Shown piece by piece: positions 16,279 through 24,874 of a stretch of 64,000 bases of DNA (its first letter is position 1; each line of letters starts with the position of its first letter). A program made the position numbers and the translations under genes. Source of the stretch: Larkinella arboricola (GTDB lineage: Bacteria > Bacteroidota > Bacteroidia > Cytophagales > Spirosomataceae); NCBI RefSeq assembly GCF_003259745.1, contig NZ_QLMC01000001.1, positions 1,488,001-1,552,000 on the forward strand, given 5' to 3'. Below the pieces are notes generated by a model, which was given only the letters and a program-made list of their open reading frames with translations, was not told the origin of the DNA and did no database searches.

Positions 16279-17390
16279 ACCGGATTCGCTATATGGTGGA
16301 AAAGGAGATCCGGCAACTCCGCCGAAACCCCGTGCTGCTGCGGATCATGCTCGTGGCTCCGATCATGCAGTTAATCCTGCTGTCGTACGCGGCCAATTAC
16401 GAGGTGAAGAACCTGAACATTGCTGTGGTTGATGGCGATCACACGACCTACTCGCAGCGGCTGGTGGGCAAATTTCGCTACCTGACCAATTTTAACATGA
16501 CTGGTTATTTACCAAATGATAAACAGGCCCGGCAAACGCTGTTGGCGGGCAACGCCGACCTGGTGCTGGTGATTCCGCCCCATTTTGAGCGTGATCTCGA
16601 AAAAGAAGGCCGTGCCGCTGTGCAGTTGTTGCTCAACGCTATCGACGGTTCCAAAGCTGGTATTGCCAACGGCTACGCGACGGTCATTATCCGGGATTTT
16701 AACGCCGATATTCTAGCCGAAACCCGGACCGTAACGCCGGGGGCGGTTCAGAAGCTGGACGTCCAAAACCAGTACTGGTACAACCCCCGGCTCGAATACA
16801 AAACGTTCATGGTGCCGGGCGTTTTGTTTGAATTGCTCCTGCTGGTGGGCGGGCTGGTTTCGGCCTTGAACTTAGTGCGGGAGAAAGAAATTGGAACGAT
16901 GGAGCAGTTAAACGTAACGCCCATTCGCAAGCATGAATTTATCCTGGGCAAATCCATTCCATTTGTGCTGATCGGGGTAGTCTTGTTCACGGTTGGCTTG
17001 CTGTTGGGACGGTTTTTATTTCAAATTCCAATGGAGGGCAGTATCGTCCTGATGTATCTTTTTGCCCTGTTATTTCTCATTCTCTGCGTAGGTCTGGGCC
17101 TACTGATTTCAACGATGGCCGAAAACCAGCAACAGGCGTTGTTTGTGGCATTTTTCCTGCTGGTGCTGTTCATTCTGCTCAGCGGTTTGTTTGCTGCCAC
17201 CGAAAACATGCCGGACTGGGCACAGTGGCTTAACGCCGTTAATCCGTTGAAATACATCATTGAAGTAGGCCGGAACGTCATGCTGAAAGGCAGCACTTTT
17301 GCAGATGTCAGCGGGCAATTTTTTACGCTGGCGGGGATGGCCGTCGGGCTCCTGGTGCTGGCGTCGTGGCGGTACCGGAAGACGGTGTGA
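16275..17390 (+). CDS. ABC-2 type permease, YbhR-like
   Basis: A 371-residue paralogue of the preceding permease with the same topology: one N-terminal helix, an extracytoplasmic domain (about 45-175) and a C-terminal helical bundle. The coupling segment here is NLVREKEIGTMEQLNVTPI. It is the last gene of the operon, followed by a long inverted repeat. Substrate cannot be deduced; the E. coli relatives have been linked to antibiotic and cation export, so a multidrug or envelope-lipid role is an inference only. Confidence 0.92.
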   Translation: MNRIRYMVEKEIRQLRRNPVLLRIMLVAPIMQLILLSYAANYEVKNLNIAVVDGDHTTYSQRLVGKFRYLTNFNMTGYLPNDKQARQTLLAGNADLVLVIPPHFERDLEKEGRAAVQLLLNAIDGSKAGIANGYATVIIRDFNADILAETRTVTPGAVQKLDVQNQYWYNPRLEYKTFMVPGVLFELLLLVGGLVSALNLVREKEIGTMEQLNVTPIRKHEFILGKSIPFVLIGVVLFTVGLLLGRFLFQIPMEGSIVLMYLFALLFLILCVGLGLLISTMAENQQQALFVAFFLLVLFILLSGLFAATENMPDWAQWLNAVNPLKYIIEVGRNVMLKGSTFADVSGQFFTLAGMAVGLLVLASWRYRKTV

Positions 17391-17397
17391 GTTTAAA

Positions 17398-17490
17398 AGT
17401 TGTTGCGCGGAGTTAAGCCGGGGAGAGCCGAGCTTAGCGGGTTTTCTCTGTTTAACTCCATTTAACTCGACTCAACTCCGCGAAACAACT
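17398..17490. repeat. Intergenic inverted repeat with 17-bp arms
   Basis: Arms 17398-17414 and 17474-17490 match as reverse complements at 16 of 17 positions (AGTTGTTGCGCGGAGTT on the left). The interior contains further AACTCC/GGAGTTAA words. It begins 8 bases after the last permease gene and could end that transcript or be a member of a dispersed repeat family. Confidence 0.75.
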
Positions 17491-17555
17491 CACGAGACAA
17501 AGGTAGATAACCGATGGCCCCTGCTTTCTATAGCAGAATTTTACTTCTTCGCATT

Positions 17556-18878
17556 ATGAATAAAGCCATTGGAAGATACCGCTGGACGATTTGCGGTCTG
17601 GTGTTTTTTGCCACCACGATCAATTACCTGGACCGGGTTGTGATCAGTCTGCTGAAAGGCGATCTGGAAAAAGAGTTTAACTGGACAGAAACAGACTACG
17701 CCAATCTGGTGGTGGTTTTTCAATTGGCCTATGCCGTAGGTATGTTGGGCGTTGGTCGGTTGGTTGATAAACTCGGCACTAAAATGGGGTACACCATTTC
17801 GCTGACGGCCTGGAGCATCGTGGGTGTCCTGACGGCTTTTGCCAAAACTACCTTCGGCTTTGGCATTGCCCGGGCGGCTCTGGGTTTGAGCGAAGCCGGT
17901 AACTTTCCATCGGCCATCAAAACCATTGCCGAATGGTTTCCCAAAAGAGAACGTGCGCTGGCAACCGGTATTTTCAACTCCGGGACCAACGTAGGAGCTA
18001 TTCTGGCTCCCCTGACGGTTCCGTTCATTGCCGAATTCTGGGGTTGGCAGTGGGCCTTCATCCTGACGGGTGCCACCGGTCTGATCTGGCTGGTGCTATG
18101 GCTTACGGTCTACGATACACCCGCCCGGCACAAAAAAGTAAGCCAGGAAGAACTTGCCTATATTAACAGCGACCAGGACGAGCAGGCCGCGGAGGAAAAC
18201 GACGAAAAAGTTTCCTGGTTCAAGCTGCTGACGTTTCGGCAGACCTGGGCCTTTGTGCTTGGTAAAATGCTGACCGACCCCATCTGGTGGTTTTATCTGT
18301 TCTGGTTGCCGGCCTTCCTGAAAGCGGAATACGGTTTAGGTGGCATGGAAGCGGCTGCACCGATTGCCATCGTCTATACGATTGCGAGCGTGGGCAGTAT
18401 TTTTGGCGGCTGGTTACCCCTGAATTTCATCAAAAACGGAATGCCGGTTTTTAAAGCCCGGAAAACCTCCATGCTGATTTACGCCATCTGCGCGGTTCCG
18501 GTTGTTTTCGCGCAATATCTCGGTAGCATGGGCCTTTGGCTGGCCATTTTGAGCATCGGTCTGGCCACCTCGGCGCACCAGGCGTGGAGTGCCAACATCT
18601 TTACCACGGTTTCGGATATGTTTCCGAAGAAAGCCGTGGGGTCCGTTACGGGGATCGGTGGTATGGCCGGCGCGCTGGGCGGTATGGCTATTTCGTCGCT
18701 GGCGGGCAAGCTGTTCGACCATTACAAGGGGCTGGGGCATATCGAAACCGGGTACTACATCATGTTTATCATCTGCGGTTTTGGTTATTTGCTGGCCTGG
18801 GGAATTATGCATTTGCTGGTTCCGAAATACAGAGCCATTGAGCTTTCTAGTCCGAAAGAGCCGGTGAAAGTAGCCTGA
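17556..18878 (+). CDS. MFS transporter, ACS family (ExuT/GudP-like sugar-acid type)
   Basis: A 440-residue, twelve-helix inner-membrane importer. N-terminal motifs fit the anion:cation symporter branch that carries hexuronates, glucarate or galactonate: YRWTICGLVFFATTINYLDR near residues 7-26 and a GRLVDKLGTKMGY loop. Another typical segment is ARAALGLSEAGNFPSAIKT. I start at ATG 17556; the frame is open 14 residues further up but that adds a poor N-terminus. Position at the head of the glycan locus suggests it imports a released monosaccharide or uronate, perhaps rhamnose itself; the substrate is not proven. Confidence 0.9.
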   Translation: MNKAIGRYRWTICGLVFFATTINYLDRVVISLLKGDLEKEFNWTETDYANLVVVFQLAYAVGMLGVGRLVDKLGTKMGYTISLTAWSIVGVLTAFAKTTFGFGIARAALGLSEAGNFPSAIKTIAEWFPKRERALATGIFNSGTNVGAILAPLTVPFIAEFWGWQWAFILTGATGLIWLVLWLTVYDTPARHKKVSQEELAYINSDQDEQAAEENDEKVSWFKLLTFRQTWAFVLGKMLTDPIWWFYLFWLPAFLKAEYGLGGMEAAAPIAIVYTIASVGSIFGGWLPLNFIKNGMPVFKARKTSMLIYAICAVPVVFAQYLGSMGLWLAILSIGLATSAHQAWSANIFTTVSDMFPKKAVGSVTGIGGMAGALGGMAISSLAGKLFDHYKGLGHIETGYYIMFIICGFGYLLAWGIMHLLVPKYRAIELSSPKEPVKVA

Positions 18879-18890
18879 TTTATCTATTCC

Positions 18891-18926
18891 CAATTGCCCG
18901 TTGTTGCTTGCATCAACGGGCAATTG
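18891..18926. terminator. Strong hairpin after the MFS gene, without a T-run
   Basis: A 13-bp perfect stem (18891-18903 with 18914-18926) and a 10-nt loop, 13 bases after the MFS stop and 40 before the next gene. No T-run follows on either strand, so it may trim or stabilise the mRNA rather than terminate. Confidence 0.6.
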
Positions 18927-18965
18927 TCTGTAAGAATGGTTCAGTTTTGCTCCTGATACTTGGGT

Positions 18966-21377
18966 ATGAAACGGTTTATCGGTCTTGTTTTTGGTTTGAT
19001 AACCAGTCTTTTGGCTGCGGTTGATGCGCAGATTGTCAGGAAACCGATCCCCGACAAACTCGTGGTGCTGACGTTCGATGATGCCAGCGTGACGCAGGCG
19101 ACAGTCGTAGCGCCCACGCTGAAGAAATACGGTTTTGGAGCCAGCTTTTACATCTGCGAATTTCCGCCCGATTTCGCCGACAAGACCAAATACATGAGTT
19201 GGGAGCAAATCCGGGAACTGGACCGGATGGGTTTTGAAGTTGCTAATCACACATTGACCCACAAAAACGTCGCCCGCCTGACGCCGGAGCAGTTTACCGC
19301 CGAACTGGATTCGCTCGAAGCCCGCTGTAAAACCTACGGCATCAACCGCCCGCTGACCACCTTTGCGTACCCCGGCTACGGCACGAATCCGGATGCGTTT
19401 GCGGTATTGGAAAGAAAGAAATACCAGTTTGCCCGGGTGGGCGGGGCGCGACCCTACGACCCCAAAACCGATCATCCGTACCTGATTCCGAGCTACAGCA
19501 CCACCGAACCAAATAACCACGACAAAGAGCGGATTTTCAACGCGTTTCAGGAGGCTAAAAACGGCAAGATTGTCGTCATTACGATGCACGGTGTGCCCGA
19601 TTATGCGCACGATTGGGTGACCACGCCCCCGGCCATTTTCGAAGATTACATGAAGTACCTGCACGACAACCACTACACGGTGATTGCGATGCGGGATCTG
19701 GAACAATATGTTGATTATAAAGAAGCCCTCCGGGCCATTCCGCCCCCGTTGCCCCCGGTTTCCATTCGCGTGGATCTGAACAAGGAAAAAGGCCGTATGG
19801 ACCCGATCTGGGCGTGGTTTGGCTACGACGAGCCGAATTATACGTACATGAAAGACGGCAAGAAACTGCTGTCTGAACTGGCCGCGCTGAGTCCGGTGCC
19901 GGTGTACGTGCGGGCGCACAGCCTGCTGGTATCGGGCGACGGAAAACCGGCCCTCAAATGGGGCTCTACCAACGTCTATACGGAAAATGCCAAAGGTAAA
20001 CCGGTGTACGACTGGACGATTATTGACAAAATTTTCGATACGTACGTCGAGCGAAAAATGAAGCCGCTGGCGCAGATCGGTTTCATGCCCGAAGCGCTGT
20101 CGTCCAAACCGCAGCCATACCGGCACGACTGGCAACCCGGTCAGCCCTACGACAAAATTTACACCGGATGGCGGTATCCACCCAAAGACTACGAAAAATG
20201 GGCCGAACTGATCTACCAGTGGGTCAAACATTCCGTGAAACGCTACGGCAAAAAGGAGGTGGAAAGCTGGTACTGGGAGCTTTGGAACGAGCCGGATAGC
20301 CCGTACTGGGGCGGCACGGTGGACGAATACAACAAACTGTACGATTACTCGGTGGATGCCGTCCGGCGGGCTTTACCAACGGCCAAAGTGGGTGGTCCGC
20401 ACGTCACGGGGCCGCAGGGCAAACGGGGCGCCACCTTCCTGAAAGCGTTTCTGGATCATTGCCAAAAAGGAAAAAACTACGTCACCGGTAAAACGGGTAC
20501 CCCGCTCGACTTTGTCGCTTTTCACGCCAAGGGTAGCCCCCGGCTGGTCGACGGCCACGTTCGGATGAACCTGGGGACGCAACTACGGGATATTTCCAGC
20601 GGATTTCAGATCGTGGCTTCGTATCCAGAATTCAGTAAGTTACCGATTATTATTGGTGAGTCGGACCCCGAAGGCTGCGCGGCCTGTGGCATGAAAACCA
20701 ACCCCGAAAATGCTTACCGCAACGGCACGCTGTATTCGAGTTACACGGCGGCTGCGTTTGCCCGCAAGTACGAACTGGCCGATCTGCACCAAGTGAACCT
20801 GAAAGGGGCGGTGTCGTGGTCGTTCGAGTTTGAAGATCAGCCCTGGTTTTACGGTTTTCGGGATCTGGCAACCAACGGCGTTGATAAACCCGTGCTGAAC
20901 GTGTTTCGGATGTACGGCATGATGCGCGGGAAACGCGTAGAGGTGACGGGCAACATGGCCTATCATACCGCAGCGGTTCGCGATTCCAGCGTGCGCCGGG
21001 CGGCTCCGGATGTAAATGCACTGGCGGCCCGGGATACGGCTTCCAATACCGCCACCGTGATGGTCTGGAACTACCACGACGACAACGTTCCGGCCCCGGT
21101 TTCGCCGGTCGATCTAATCATCAAAGGGCTGCCAACGAAGCAGGTCTTGGTGACGCAATACCGGATTGACGACGAACACAGCAATTCCTACGCGGTCTGG
21201 CAAAAAATGGGTTCGCCCCAGCAGCCGACTGCCGAACAGATCAAAGAACTGGAACAAGCCGGGCAACTGGCGCAATACGGTTACCCGGTCCGGACGGATG
21301 TGGCGGCTAACGGGGAGGTGAAGTTGAGTACGGTTTTGCCGCGTCAGGCGGTGGCGTTGTTTAAACTAACTTGGTAA
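18966..21377 (+). CDS. Secreted NodB-type deacetylase fused to a GH39-type glycosidase
   Basis: An 803-residue exported protein with two catalytic domains. After a signal peptide (1-22, ending AVDAQ) residues 30-250 form a NodB polysaccharide deacetylase: LTFDDAS with Asp38/Asp39, metal-binding NHTLTH (His95, His99), AYPGYG and a late TMHGV motif. From about 265 to 800 follows a GH39 (beta-xylosidase-like) TIM barrel: WELWNEPD with acid/base Glu442 and IIIGESDPEG with nucleophile Glu565. The ATG at 18966 is preferred over a TTG two codons earlier. It precedes a GH106 rhamnosidase, so a joint de-esterifying and chain-cutting role is likely. The GH39 assignment is by motif. Confidence 0.85.
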   Translation: MKRFIGLVFGLITSLLAAVDAQIVRKPIPDKLVVLTFDDASVTQATVVAPTLKKYGFGASFYICEFPPDFADKTKYMSWEQIRELDRMGFEVANHTLTHKNVARLTPEQFTAELDSLEARCKTYGINRPLTTFAYPGYGTNPDAFAVLERKKYQFARVGGARPYDPKTDHPYLIPSYSTTEPNNHDKERIFNAFQEAKNGKIVVITMHGVPDYAHDWVTTPPAIFEDYMKYLHDNHYTVIAMRDLEQYVDYKEALRAIPPPLPPVSIRVDLNKEKGRMDPIWAWFGYDEPNYTYMKDGKKLLSELAALSPVPVYVRAHSLLVSGDGKPALKWGSTNVYTENAKGKPVYDWTIIDKIFDTYVERKMKPLAQIGFMPEALSSKPQPYRHDWQPGQPYDKIYTGWRYPPKDYEKWAELIYQWVKHSVKRYGKKEVESWYWELWNEPDSPYWGGTVDEYNKLYDYSVDAVRRALPTAKVGGPHVTGPQGKRGATFLKAFLDHCQKGKNYVTGKTGTPLDFVAFHAKGSPRLVDGHVRMNLGTQLRDISSGFQIVASYPEFSKLPIIIGESDPEGCAACGMKTNPENAYRNGTLYSSYTAAAFARKYELADLHQVNLKGAVSWSFEFEDQPWFYGFRDLATNGVDKPVLNVFRMYGMMRGKRVEVTGNMAYHTAAVRDSSVRRAAPDVNALAARDTASNTATVMVWNYHDDNVPAPVSPVDLIIKGLPTKQVLVTQYRIDDEHSNSYAVWQKMGSPQQPTAEQIKELEQAGQLAQYGYPVRTDVAANGEVKLSTVLPRQAVALFKLTW

Positions 21378-21381
21378 TAAG

Positions 21382-21460
21382 TTATTACAAAGAGGTAATC
21401 AGAGTTTATCAGAGAGGCTCCGATTACCTCTGATGTCCTCTGATTACCTCTGTGTAATGA
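21382..21460. repeat. Intergenic inverted repeat built from GATTACCTCTG units
   Basis: Arms 21382-21404 and 21438-21460 pair at 21 of 23 positions. The word GATTACCTCTG occurs directly at 21422 and 21442, and inverted at 21394-21404. It fills almost the whole gap between two glycosidase genes. Confidence 0.75.
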
Positions 21461-21476
21461 CCTTTCCTAAAAACTC

Positions 21477-24302
21477 ATGAAGAAAAAAATACTCCTCTTT
21501 CTTTTCCTGATCAGCAATTCGCTGCTTGCACAGCCCCGCTGGCCGACGATCACACAGCAGACCAAGCCCTGGACGCGCTGGTGGTGGATGGGTAGTGCCG
21601 TCAACCAAAAAGACCTGACCAACCTGCTGGAGCAATACCGCAAAGCCGGGCTCGGCGGGGTCGAGGTGACGCCCATTTACGGGGTAAAAGGCGAGGAGCG
21701 AAACTTTATCAACTTTCTGTCGCCCAAGTGGATGACGATGCTCGACCATATGCTGAAAGAAGCCAACCGGCTCGGTATGGGGGTTGATCTGGCACAGGCG
21801 TCGGGCTGGCCGTTCGGCGGACCGTGGGTAAGCCCGGCGGATGCCTGCAAGTATGTCGCCTACAAAACCTACAGCCTGAAAAGCGGAGAGAAGCTAACCG
21901 AGCCGGTTACGTACATCCAGCAGCCGCTGGTCCGGACGGTGGGCGAGAAAATTGACATCAAAAAACTGGTGGATCCAATTGCCCGAAATCCGAATTTGCA
22001 ACGACACGCCTTCGATCAGGTCCGGTTTGAAAAGCCGTTGCCGCTGCAAACCCTGATGGCCTATTCCGATAAAGGGCAAACCGTTGATCTGACGGCGAAA
22101 GTAGACAGCAAGGGCGCGCTGAACTGGACCGCACCGGAAGGCCGATGGACCTTGTACGCGGTTTTTCAGGGCTGGCACGGCAAGATGGTCGAGCGGGCGG
22201 GGCCGGGGGGCGAGGGCGACGTGATCGACCACTTTTCCAAAACCGCCACGCAAAACTACCTCCGGAAATTCGACGACGCGTTTAAGGGGCATGATCTGAA
22301 AACACTGCGGGCGTTTTTCAACGATTCGTACGAAGTAGACGACGCGCAGGGTGAAAGCAACTGGACCCCGGCCTTGTTCGAGGAGTTTAAGAAACGCCAC
22401 GGCTACGACCTGCGCAACCACCTGGCGGCTTTATTTGGGAAAGATTCGGAGGATAAGAATGGACGTGTCCTGACCGATTACCGATCCACCATTTCGGAAC
22501 TGTTGCTGGAAAATTACACCAAAACCTGGAGCGCTTGGGCTAAAACGAAGGGCAAGATCATCCGAAATCAGGCGCACGGTTCGCCCGCGAACATCCTGGA
22601 TTTGTACGCCATCACCGACATTCCGGAGATTGAGGGTACGGAAATCCTGCGGATTAAATTTGCGTCGTCGGCGGCCAACGTGACCGGCAAAAAGCTCACC
22701 TCCTCCGAATCGGCAACCTGGGACAACGAGCATTTTCTGTCAAAGCTGAGCGACATCAAAAAAGACATGGACCGGTTTCTGCTCGGCGGGGTGAACCACA
22801 CGTTTTACCACGGCACCAACTATTCTCCGCAGGCTGCCGCCTGGCCCGGCTGGCTGTTTTATGCCGCCGTGCATTTCAATCCGAACAATACCTTCTGGAA
22901 CGATTTCGGGAAGTTGAATCAGTACGTGGCTCGATGTCAGTCGTTTTTGCAGGCGGGTAAGCCGAACAACGACGTGCTGGTGTATTTGCCGATTTATGAT
23001 TCATTTACGCGGCCCGGCAAGGTGCTGCTGCAACATTACGACGGCATCGACCACGGTTTTAAAGGCTTGCCGGTGGAAGAACATGCCGAAACGCTCTGGA
23101 AAAAAGGCTACGGGTTTGACTTCATCTCGGATAAACAACTGCTGAACGTCACGGCCACCAACGGAAAGCTGCAAACCGGTGGCGTAGCCTACCAGACGGT
23201 GCTGGTACCCGAAGCCCGGTATATGCCGGGAGGAACCTTCCAGCAACTGATCAAACTGGCCCAGAACGGCGCTACCGTCGTGTTTATCAACAACCTGCCC
23301 GAAGACGTACCCGGTTTCGGAAATCTGGCAACCCGGCGGGATGCGTTTAAGAAGCTGGTGGCTCAGCTCAAATTTACCGAAAGCAAAGGTGTTCGGCGGG
23401 CCACGGTGGGCAAGGGCGCTTTTCTGGTGGCTAGAAATGCCGATGCGCTGCTGGCGGCTGCTGGCGTCAAGCGCGAGAGAATGGTAGATAGCGGTCTGCA
23501 ACTGGTGCGCCGGAGCCACGCTACCGGGAAGTATTACTTCATTGCCAACTGGGGCGAAAAAGCCGTGGATGGCTGGTTTCCGCTGAGTACGGCGGCTAAA
23601 TCGGTGGCGCTCTACAACCCCATGACCGAAAAGCTGGGCATGGCAAATTTCCGAACGTCGGCCGAGGGTGGGGGCGAGGTCTACCTGCAACTGGCCCCCG
23701 GCGAGTCCTGTATTCTGGAAACGTCGAATACCGTCGTCAGCGGCCCGGCGTATGCCTACTGGAAACCGGCGGGGGCGGCGCAACCCATCAAAGGTACGTG
23801 GACGATTAATTTTCTGTCGGGCGGACCGCAGCTACCGTCTAAAAAGGAAACCGACAACCTGGGTTCGTGGACTGATCTGGACGGCGATTATGTGAAAAGC
23901 TTTTCGGGAACGGCCTCTTACACCCTCTCTTTTCCGAAACCGGAAGGCAACGGCGCGGGCTGGATGCTAAGCCTGGGCAAAGTGGCCGAAAGCGCCCGCA
24001 TCCGGCTGAACGGCAAGGAAATCGGAACCCTGATTGGGCCGACTTACCAGCTTTTTATTCCCAAAGATCAACTGAAAGCCACCAACGAGTTGACGGTTTT
24101 TGTGTCCAACAGCATGGCTAACCGCATTGCGGAAATGGACCGGGAACGCATCAACTGGAAGAAGTTCTACAACATCAATATGTCGGCCCGGCTACGCGAA
24201 AACCGGGGTGCGGACGGAAATTTCACCGCCGAAAAATGGAAGCCGCGCGAGTCGGGCCTGATCGGGCCGGTGACCCTGACGCCGGTTGTTTCCGGGAAAT
24301 AA
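21477..24302 (+). CDS. GH106-type alpha-L-rhamnosidase
   Basis: A 941-residue exported glycosidase. A signal peptide (about 1-18, ending LLAQ) is followed by the typical GH106 opening: WTRWWWMGSAV, LGGVEVTPIYGVKG and ASGWPFGGPWV within residues 30-120. A central barrel region carries EGTEILRIKFASSAANV and HTFYHGTNYSP, and a C-terminal beta-sandwich of about 150 residues resembles a galactose-binding domain (ESARIRLNGKEIGTLIGP). The product would be L-rhamnose freed from pectic or similar glycans. The next gene encodes L-rhamnose mutarotase, which strongly supports the substrate. Assigned by motifs; the exact linkage is unknown. Confidence 0.88.
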   Translation: MKKKILLFLFLISNSLLAQPRWPTITQQTKPWTRWWWMGSAVNQKDLTNLLEQYRKAGLGGVEVTPIYGVKGEERNFINFLSPKWMTMLDHMLKEANRLGMGVDLAQASGWPFGGPWVSPADACKYVAYKTYSLKSGEKLTEPVTYIQQPLVRTVGEKIDIKKLVDPIARNPNLQRHAFDQVRFEKPLPLQTLMAYSDKGQTVDLTAKVDSKGALNWTAPEGRWTLYAVFQGWHGKMVERAGPGGEGDVIDHFSKTATQNYLRKFDDAFKGHDLKTLRAFFNDSYEVDDAQGESNWTPALFEEFKKRHGYDLRNHLAALFGKDSEDKNGRVLTDYRSTISELLLENYTKTWSAWAKTKGKIIRNQAHGSPANILDLYAITDIPEIEGTEILRIKFASSAANVTGKKLTSSESATWDNEHFLSKLSDIKKDMDRFLLGGVNHTFYHGTNYSPQAAAWPGWLFYAAVHFNPNNTFWNDFGKLNQYVARCQSFLQAGKPNNDVLVYLPIYDSFTRPGKVLLQHYDGIDHGFKGLPVEEHAETLWKKGYGFDFISDKQLLNVTATNGKLQTGGVAYQTVLVPEARYMPGGTFQQLIKLAQNGATVVFINNLPEDVPGFGNLATRRDAFKKLVAQLKFTESKGVRRATVGKGAFLVARNADALLAAAGVKRERMVDSGLQLVRRSHATGKYYFIANWGEKAVDGWFPLSTAAKSVALYNPMTEKLGMANFRTSAEGGGEVYLQLAPGESCILETSNTVVSGPAYAYWKPAGAAQPIKGTWTINFLSGGPQLPSKKETDNLGSWTDLDGDYVKSFSGTASYTLSFPKPEGNGAGWMLSLGKVAESARIRLNGKEIGTLIGPTYQLFIPKDQLKATNELTVFVSNSMANRIAEMDRERINWKKFYNINMSARLRENRGADGNFTAEKWKPRESGLIGPVTLTPVVSGK

Positions 24303-24336
24303 ACCGGGTTTTACGGCTTTTTTAAACCAAATTACG

Positions 24337-24651
24337 ATGCAGGAAATTGCTTTTACAATGCAGCTCAAACCCGGCGTGGAGGCCGAGTACCAGCGCCGTC
24401 ACGACGAAATCTGGCCGGAGTTATCGCAGACCCTCACCGAAGCCGGTATTCGGGATTATTCGATCTTTCTCGACCGGGCCAGCGGCACCCTCTTTGCCGT
24501 GCAGAAGCGGGAAGACAACCATACCGCCGACCAGTTGCCGAGCCTGCCCATCATGAAAAAATGGTGGGAATACATGGCGGATTTGATGGAGACGAACTCC
24601 GACAACTCGCCGGTGGCAAAGCCGTTGGAGCGGGTCTTTCATATGGAGTAA
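24337..24651 (+). CDS. rhaM: L-rhamnose mutarotase
   Basis: A 104-residue cytoplasmic dimeric enzyme that interconverts the alpha and beta anomers of L-rhamnose. The conserved RHDEIWPEL block places the catalytic His at residue 22, as in E. coli RhaM, and the Trp pair in MKKWWEYMADLM plus the ending RVFHME are diagnostic. I start at ATG 24337; the frame extends upstream into the rhamnosidase stop region. It follows the rhamnosidase by 34 bases, so the two are almost surely cotranscribed. No rhamnose isomerase, kinase or aldolase gene lies in the window. Confidence 0.96.
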   Translation: MQEIAFTMQLKPGVEAEYQRRHDEIWPELSQTLTEAGIRDYSIFLDRASGTLFAVQKREDNHTADQLPSLPIMKKWWEYMADLMETNSDNSPVAKPLERVFHME

Positions 24652-24673
24652 GCCATAGGAAGGATTGTAGCAG

Positions 24674-24703
24674 AAAGACTGGTCGAAAGGCTGGTCTTTT
24701 TTT
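24674..24703 (+). terminator. Intrinsic terminator after rhaM
   Basis: An 11-bp stem with several G-T pairs (24674-24684 with 24689-24699) closes a GAAA tetraloop and runs into seven T residues. It separates the rhamnosidase operon from the SusC/SusD pair. Confidence 0.85.
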
Positions 24704-24874
24704 ATGCGCTGAACGAAATAGGAAAGCGGCTGACTGTCAGGTTGTAAAAAGAAAATATAGCAGGCTGAATTTTAAAATTTTTGAAAAAGTATTTATACAT
24801 TACCCCCTATGTCACAGTGCAGTTACCGAACCTTTTTTTAGCGCTATTTAACTAAACATTTACTAAACCCTTTT

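Noticed and set aside
18414-20231. 605-codon open frame on the minus strand
   Set aside because: It lies opposite the MFS and NodB-GH39 genes, shows Arg/His/Val-rich shadow composition and no domain. Real genes on the other strand explain it.
24561-24851. 96-residue ORF overlapping rhaM
   Set aside because: Overlaps rhaM out of frame and runs through its terminator hairpin.
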